From positions 161,424-225,423 of the forward strand of contig NW_027307670.1 of NCBI RefSeq assembly GCF_964275005.1: DNA of 64,000 nucleotides, given 5' to 3'. A model generated the notes under the pieces. The model searched no databases, was not told where the DNA came from, and worked only from the letters and a program-made list of their open reading frames with translations. Positions 58,939 through 64,000 of this stretch are shown here, piece after piece (position 1 is the stretch's first letter; every line of letters begins with the position of its first letter). Made by a program: the position numbers and the translations under genes. The DNA comes from Diadema setosum. Its lineage: Eukaryota; Echinodermata; Echinoidea; Diadematoida; Diadematidae.

Positions 58939-59984
58939 CTATTTGAAAAATAAGAAAAAAAAAACAGTAAGATTAAAAAAAAAGAACATTTTCTACATTG
59001 CACATAAGTGATTTTAATAATGCCTGCAGTCTCTACGATGCATATCACATAGCCATAAGACTGCATAATTTTATTCTATAGATGAACAAGTATGAGTACA
59101 TTTGCATACTGAAGCATGTTCCCATTTGAGTTTTTTCTCAATGTAGTACATGCACATGAAGAATTAGTCTGTGGGTCACAGCGTGTGTCTCGATTGCTCC
59201 TCTGTGTAGAGGAGCAAAGCCGACGAGGCACAGGCTGTAGCTCACAGACTAAAGCTATGAAAAGGCAGTAGGCCTACAGTGTAATTGCATTTGTATGCGA
59301 GAAAGTTACAGTAGTTACTGTACTGTACAAAACAATTAAACCAGTGCAGTTACGGTGTTAACAATTTATCACAATTACACAGGATTTAACTCAGTACACC
59401 TAGTAGGAACACTCACAAGATATAGTACTGTAGTAGAAGCCTGCCATCTGTTCAATTTTTTCAACCCTAATCATATAATTTAACTTCTTATTCATGGAAA
59501 TGAAGGCCAACCATATTGTGAAATCTAGTAATGTGCACACTAAAATCTTATGGCAAAAATTCAGAAAGACATGGGGAATGTGAACAACAAAAAAGTTTTA
59601 CTGTCTCATTTGTTGAACAAAATATGTTGTGATGGAATAAGGTATTTGATAATTCTATTGAAAGCAGATGATGTGAGAATCATAGATACATACAAACATA
59701 TGAACAAGACAAAATTCAAACACTGAAGAATAATGATCACAATTTTAAACAATCCATTTTGACCAAGAGGCCAGACATAAATAGTTTTACAATCATTTTT
59801 TGTTGTTCAACTAGGGGCCTACAGTTACAGTTTGTAATTCAAGACAAGAGACACGTAATGAAAGTTGCCTTGACGAATCATTTTTAGAAACTGGATAGAT
59901 CTAAATTGATTAGCTTACCGCTAGGCTGCTTGAGTCTTTGACTTTGTCACGCAGGCCAAGCAAGATCCACAGCCCTGCTCAAGA
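58939..59984 (-). other. Probable intron region of the helicase relic
   Basis: AT-rich, with an 87-bp hairpin at 59165-59251. The missing helicase motif II would be expected here but was not found. Confidence 0.4.
59165..59251. repeat. Hairpin of 87 bp
   Basis: The outer arms TAGTCTGTG/CACAGACTA and inner arms GCTCCTCT/AGAGGAGC pair perfectly, with partly paired sequence between. Could be a tiny foldback element or a structured RNA; no A/B box or snRNA/miRNA family is recognised. Confidence 0.6.
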
Positions 59985-60229
59985 CATATGGTCCGAAATT
60001 AAAGACTTCAAAGGCATGACAGCAGGAGCCACGGCTTTCGGAGAGTCTGGTCCATCATGTAGATCTAGTTTGCGAAGAATATCAACGCATAACGATGCAG
60101 CTTGGAAGTTGGAACACCACACTATTGCCGAAACCAGTCGGCAGGGAGATAAACAAATATAAAATCATGACCACGCACGGAGAAACGAAGCGAGTACGTG
60201 TAGTAGGGACTTCTGAGTTCTGGTTCTGC

Positions 60230-60351
60230 TGCTGCTCCCCGAAACCGTCAACGAATCCAAGCTTCTCAGTAGCACATTGCATTGAATGCCTGCTGCTCCC
60301 CGAAACCGTCAACGAATCCAAGCTTCTCAGTAGCACATTGCATTGAATGCT
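60230..60351. repeat. 61-bp tandem duplication
   Basis: The unit starting GCTGCTCCCCGAAACCGTC occurs twice without change at 60230 and 60291, ending in CACATTGCATTGAATGC. It lies just upstream (minus-strand sense) of helicase motif I. Confidence 0.95.
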
Positions 60352-61239
60352 CTTCTCATTATCACTGTCAGAAAAGCGACGTCGAGACGCTGATGTTGAC
60401 ATCCATTGATCATGTAAACAAGATTTGGAGGAAATACTTGAAATGCTGCACAGATTTTGGTCGGAAAACGCAAGACTCGGAATCAATACGAAAAGCACAT
60501 TGCACAAGCTGTACACTGTATGCTGTACACGCGATCCGGGGGATCCCCGAATGAGAAGTAAAAGCCACCTCGAAATTGGCAGGTACGATAGGTCACGATT
60601 TTTTAAATGGGCGAATGTTTTTTCTATACGTATTTATCAATTTTTAATTTTTAATTTTTAAATTATTTTTTTTGTCGAAAAATAGATCCAAATTGTTGAT
60701 AATTATGATATTTATAATTCAATTTATAACAATTATGGGAACGAGTAGAAGTTAGTCTTAATCTTACACACGGTTTATGTACGTTCTAATTTCATTCTCC
60801 TCTTATGATCTCTAAGATATACTATTTGAGCAATTTTTAATAAAAAGAAAAATAATTTTGAAATGCCAGTAATATATGTTGAGATTAATACCAATATTGG
60901 CGTAAAATACGTATGTTATATTGCTAAATGCAATGTACCTGTTTGCAATAAGACTACAAGATTAGAGATCGATCGACTTTTTTCGATCCCGCAAATTGCC
61001 TGCTGGATGCGATCTCATCGACCAATCAGGATGCTCAAAATGAATGAGCGGGTGGGGGTGGGGCCAATTTTTTCCGAAATATTTCGGAAAGACTTGGCAA
61101 ACCAGACTGGACTGTTTTGGAGGTCGAGATGCGTGCGTGCATGGCAAATAATACACGAGCGTACGGTGGGGCATACGCGTGCTGTAGCGGTGTGTGCGCG
61201 CGGTAAATGATCACACAAAACAGTCCAGGCAGTGGACTA
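60352..61239. other. Right-terminal non-coding region of the helicase-bearing transposon
   Basis: An AT-rich patch (60600-60720) and then GC-richer terminal sequence with a GTGCGTGC/GCGCGC composition. No gene was recognised. It contains an inverted GGACTGTTTTGG subterminal copy. Confidence 0.45.
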
Positions 61240-61490
61240 CCCAGCGAGTTGCACGTGCAGCTTAGCAGCCTAGCGTACCCATCGCGCTTAGTTAGCCGGA
61301 CCTCTGGCCGCTGCGCCGCCGCGGCCGGCGACCGCCGGCGCCGCGCTATTATTGTGATTGTTTACTCACTGTGGAAAAGTCATTCAGCGGCTTTTAATGC
61401 TTTTCTTTTGGACAAATTGAGTGATTCAGACATGTTGATCTACTTTGAAACTTCAAAGGAAGGATCAGGAAAACACATTGTGCAGTTGTT

Positions 61491-63265
61491 GGGTGCACAA
61501 AAAAAAACAGAAAAAATGGATAAAGGGAAGCTGCACGGCAATGTGTTAAATATAGACACCGCAACCCCACTTCCCACGTATCGGTGATACGTGATACGTG
61601 CTACGTGCTACGTGCTTCGAAATTACGCCTGATTCACGCTAAAATTCTGATTTATAAAACCAAACAGCGCATAAATAGTGACTGACTGAGCTGAGTTCTT
61701 CATCTACCTATTTTCCTCACTCATACAAGAAGGAATAGCTGCTGAAATCACGAAGAAAAATGCCGAATGATAAACCCCCTGGAAAGTCCGAGCAAGGTGA
61801 CGGTGCATGGACAAATCGGCTTCGGGGAGCATCACCGGCTACTCCCGTTGACACAGACCCCCAGACCCCAGCTGATCACCGAAGTGAGACTTTACCATTG
61901 ACCATGGAAAACGTCAAAGAAACTCTTCAAGCGCAAATAAAGGAGGCATTGTGCTCGGATGACATCATTGAAAGAATGCAGGAGGTAATCACCGACGCCA
62001 TTTTGGAGAAAGTGACACAGAGTGTGTACGAAGCCATTTCACTGGACCTAGCACAGCTGCCTTTATCTGTAAAGAAATGCAAGGTTTCATTATATGCAGG
62101 TGACACCTGCCTGCACTACTCGTGTAGTGATGTGAAGAGATTGACGGGCGTTTTAAATGAAGAATTGGTGAGAATACGTAGATGGTTAACCAGAAATAAG
62201 CTCGCTCTTAATGTTACAAAGTGTGAATTTCTTTTAATTGGGTCAAGAAAGAAACTCAACTCAGTGGAGCCACCATGTATTAAGATAAAGGACAATGTTA
62301 TTACTCGTGTTTCAAATTGTAAATATCTGGGTGTGAAAATTGATCAATATTTAGAGTGGACAAATCACATTGATTCATTGTATAAAAAATTACAAACCCT
62401 TTTATATTTGTTGAAAAGAATTCGACCTTATATAACAGAGCAAATGGCATTGATTTTCTATAAAACTATTATTCAAAGTAGGATTGATTACTGTAGTATA
62501 ATCTGGGGAAACGCGGGGAAAATACGTATTGATAAAATTCAGAAATTATTAAATAGAGCATTGAGAGATTCTATGAATGTAAAATGGAGATTTTCAAGTG
62601 AAGCATTATTTGATTTGATACAAACAAATGCAAAGTTAAAGATCGATACATTTATTGAAAGAAGTGATAAACAGTTATTGTATGTGATGTATAAAATTGT
62701 AAATAGGATTATGCCACAAATTGTATGTAATTTATTTCCATTTAAGCCGACTACTTACATACTGAGAAAAGGAATATTGAAACTAGATGTACCACACCCA
62801 AGAACGAATTTTAAGAAACGTAGTGTAACATATCGAGGCGCTAAATTATGGAATAATTTATCAGATGATGTAAAGCAAAGTGTATCTTTTCTTACATTTA
62901 AACATAAGGTGGATAAATTATATACGTAGTAATTGTTTGCATTGAACTGTAACACTGTGCATTAATCGTTTTCATTTGGTTTTTTTTTCAGTATCTTAAT
63001 TCTCATTTTCTTTATGTAGTATGCATGATTTCCTATGATTTGTTTTGAGTGTCTGTTTGTTTGATTTTTGTATTTAACTTTTTTTTGTTACTTTTTTTTT
63101 AAGTTTCCTATACTATGTATGAAATGTTGTATTTTGTAATTGTATGATTTTTTACTTCACGGACTCACAGAAGAACAGCCATTGGCTGAAGTGAGTGACC
63201 CGTGGTGAAATAAAATAAACTCAACTCAACTCAAACTCAACCGCTGACGCATGATAAATTAAGGC
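61491..63265 (+). mobile_element. LINE C: internally deleted LINE with fused ORF
   Basis: Inserted in copy 2 of the TIR element; copy 1 reads straight through at 2437 (GCAGTTGACAATTAAG). It has a 5' leader with (TACGTGC)n near 61585-61618, one 389-codon ORF and a 250-bp 3' region ending in AAATAAAATAAACTCAACTC and an (ACTCA) tail. The ~30 bases after the tail are not in copy 1, so the exact right border is uncertain. Confidence 0.8.
61760..62929 (+). CDS. LINE C fusion ORF: ORF1 N-terminus joined to reverse transcriptase C-terminus
   Basis: 389 residues, uninterrupted. Residues 1-~95 look like a LINE ORF1 start: a Pro/Thr/Ser-rich leader then a charged helix (VKETLQAQIKEALCSDD). At about residue 96 the sequence jumps to LPLSVKKCKVSLYAGDTCL, the reverse transcriptase active-site region, and continues through the thumb (LNVTKCEFLLIGS, CKYLGVKIDQYLEW, RIDYCSIIWGN, YRGAKLWNNL). 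The endonuclease and the first half of the reverse transcriptase are absent, and the catalytic YADD reads YAGD, so it cannot polymerise. ATG is in the context AAAAATGCC. An internal deletion that kept frame is the simplest explanation. It may be a non-autonomous lineage that uses the proteins of a full-length relative. Confidence 0.85.
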   Translation: MPNDKPPGKSEQGDGAWTNRLRGASPATPVDTDPQTPADHRSETLPLTMENVKETLQAQIKEALCSDDIIERMQEVITDAILEKVTQSVYEAISLDLAQLPLSVKKCKVSLYAGDTCLHYSCSDVKRLTGVLNEELVRIRRWLTRNKLALNVTKCEFLLIGSRKKLNSVEPPCIKIKDNVITRVSNCKYLGVKIDQYLEWTNHIDSLYKKLQTLLYLLKRIRPYITEQMALIFYKTIIQSRIDYCSIIWGNAGKIRIDKIQKLLNRALRDSMNVKWRFSSEALFDLIQTNAKLKIDTFIERSDKQLLYVMYKIVNRIMPQIVCNLFPFKPTTYILRKGILKLDVPHPRTNFKKRSVTYRGAKLWNNLSDDVKQSVSFLTFKHKVDKLYT

Positions 63266-64000
63266 AAAATTAAAGACAATTAAGTGAAATACAACGGTAC
63301 AAAAATGCACAGATTTCGAAACTATGTCTACTAGATTCTCTATTTAATCAGGTTATCACTGCATATTCGTAAAATATGTTGTTCATCTTAGAAGACAAGT
63401 TTAGATCAAAGAATTTGTTAATTCACTGATTTTTTTTTTAATTTTTTTTTCTTTCTTTTTTTGTGTCCGTGGTGTCCTACTTGCCAAAGTTAGAATACAC
63501 TTCCTGGCTAGACTTTATTATGATGACAAACATTTTACAGCCTACACTGCAGCTAAATAAATTATGTTTCGCAGATGCGTTAAATTCTTATACTGTTTTC
63601 ACTTCTTCAATGTTCAGCAATGAATTGACCATAATAGGCCTATTCAATTTTGGCCTGGAACTCTGAATTTGACTTTTGATAAAGTGATACTTATAAATAT
63701 CAAACCATGGATGTTGGCAAACATACGTTTCATATTCATACTAAGAAAGTATGATTTAAAAATCACTTTTGTAGATTATAATATTAAGCGTTACTAGCGT
63801 GATATGCAAGGTTACTTAGACCTAAAACAGTCGAAGTTTTGGTTGTAGACATCAAGTGACGTAGTCGTAACTTAAGTTTAGGTATATACGGCCTAGAAAC
63901 GCGTAGATTTATATTCCGTTTGGTTTACTTAGTTAGGCTTGCCTGAAGTTATAGACAACCGAAAATGATATAGGATGTAGGATTCTAGAAGTCAATGGCC
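63266..64000. repeat. Continuation of TIR element copy 2
   Basis: Closely similar to 2440-3110, including GTCTACTAGATTCTCTATTT and TTGACTTTTGATAAAGTGAT. It differs by a T-rich expansion (63427-63460) and a ~40-bp insertion near 63720-63765. Non-coding. Confidence 0.85.

Larger units (their letters stand above)
58324..60170 (-). pseudogene. RecQ-like superfamily 2 DNA helicase, decayed
   Basis: Minus strand, fragments in order. (1) About 60170-59985: SLPTGFGNSVVFQLP (motif I), then after a frameshift AVAPAVMPLKSLISDHM (motif Ia). (2) 58938-58576: SGDTKAFRAAYGKLGELRS, VALTATATRDVRSGI (motif III), LPDKQNIKHVV, ending CACAG|GTATGT. (3) 58554-58324: MYHWNTETDIQKEVVDSM, IRVLIASIASGLGVDV (motif V), then VLCGCPSDLDDYI. 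Order and spacing fit RecQ-family helicases. The motif I lysine is replaced by Asn (GFGNS), motif II (DExH) was not found, and motif VI is missing after DDYI. The gene is therefore inactive. It lies near the right end of the 9-bp-duplication transposon and reads towards its centre. Confidence 0.75.
54427..61239. mobile_element. 6.8-kb DNA transposon with 9-bp target duplication and helicase relic
   Basis: CCCAGCGAG flanks both sides (54418-54426, 61240-61248), and the uninterrupted sister copy has it once. The ends are TAGTCCAGATTCTGGACG and, inverted, TAGTCCACTGCCTGGACTG. Inverted secondary copies of the TGGACGTTTTTTT block lie at 54540-54560 and of GGACTGTTTTGG near 61110. Inside, a Cys-containing exon reads rightward from the left end and a RecQ-like helicase reads leftward from the right end. 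Helicase-bearing Academ (AcademH), KDZ-type and Mutator-like elements are candidates; the transposase core was not found. Confidence 0.75.
54314..64000. mobile_element. TIR element copy 2, split by a transposon and LINE C
   Basis: The pieces 54314-54426, 61240-61490 and about 63266-64000 align end to end with 2075-3180 of the uninterrupted copy (same TATAGACCGATTCAA start, GC-rich block, and AATATGTTGTTCATCTT and TTGCCAAAGTTAGAATACAC phrases). The window ends before its right terminus. Confidence 0.85.

Noticed and set aside
60863..61210. 115-residue plus-strand frame near the transposon right end
   Set aside because: Covers terminal repeat sequence and has no domain similarity.
54427..61239. 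Assignment of the helicase-bearing element to a named superfamily
   Set aside because: Target duplication length and helicase fit more than one group, and no transposase core is readable, so only candidates are given.

Overview
Eukaryotic, gene-poor, AT-rich DNA built almost entirely from nested transposable elements. No bacterial or viral gene organisation is visible. The intron-bearing genes, the varied LINE, SINE and DNA-transposon relics, and scattered sea-urchin-like words (TAGATCTAG, AGGCCTA, TAACGTTAG) suggest a marine invertebrate, perhaps an echinoderm or other deuterostome. That species guess is weak; the transposon content is well supported.

Layout. 1-900: GC-rich foldback element, whose inverted sister lies at 36.0-36.7 kb. 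1.25-10.16 kb: a nest of terminal-inverted-repeat (TIR) elements. 10.57-18.76 kb: the only host-style gene pair, namely the first exon of a PIF/Harbinger (HARBI1-like) nuclease on the minus strand and, divergently, a multi-exon Myb/SANT-like protein on the plus strand, the classic two-protein partnership of Harbinger systems. 14.6-17.4, 20.1-22.6 and 24.0-27.0 kb: three copies of an element made of ~150-bp monomers, nearly all carrying a palindrome close to GTTGCCATGGCAAC, the RFX X-box. 29.4-36.0 kb: foldback elements, one holding an apparently intact two-ORF LINE on the minus strand.

36.9-53.85 kb is a stacked insertion series. LINE A (plus strand) is split by a tRNA-derived SINE array and by an 11.2-kb element with minisatellite TIRs. 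That element contains LINE B, of the same family. LINE B is split by a 6.1-kb element with perfect 18-bp TIRs, a TTA target duplication and subterminal arrays full of AGGTCA half-sites. That element in turn carries a relic of another LINE. Target duplications and LINE reading frames at the junctions give the order of events.

54.3-64 kb holds a second copy of the element at 2.08-3.80 kb. It is split by a 6.8-kb transposon (9-bp target duplication) with a decayed RecQ-like helicase and by LINE C, whose ORF1 is fused in frame to the 3' half of a reverse transcriptase. All calls come from reading the sequence; no database search was possible.
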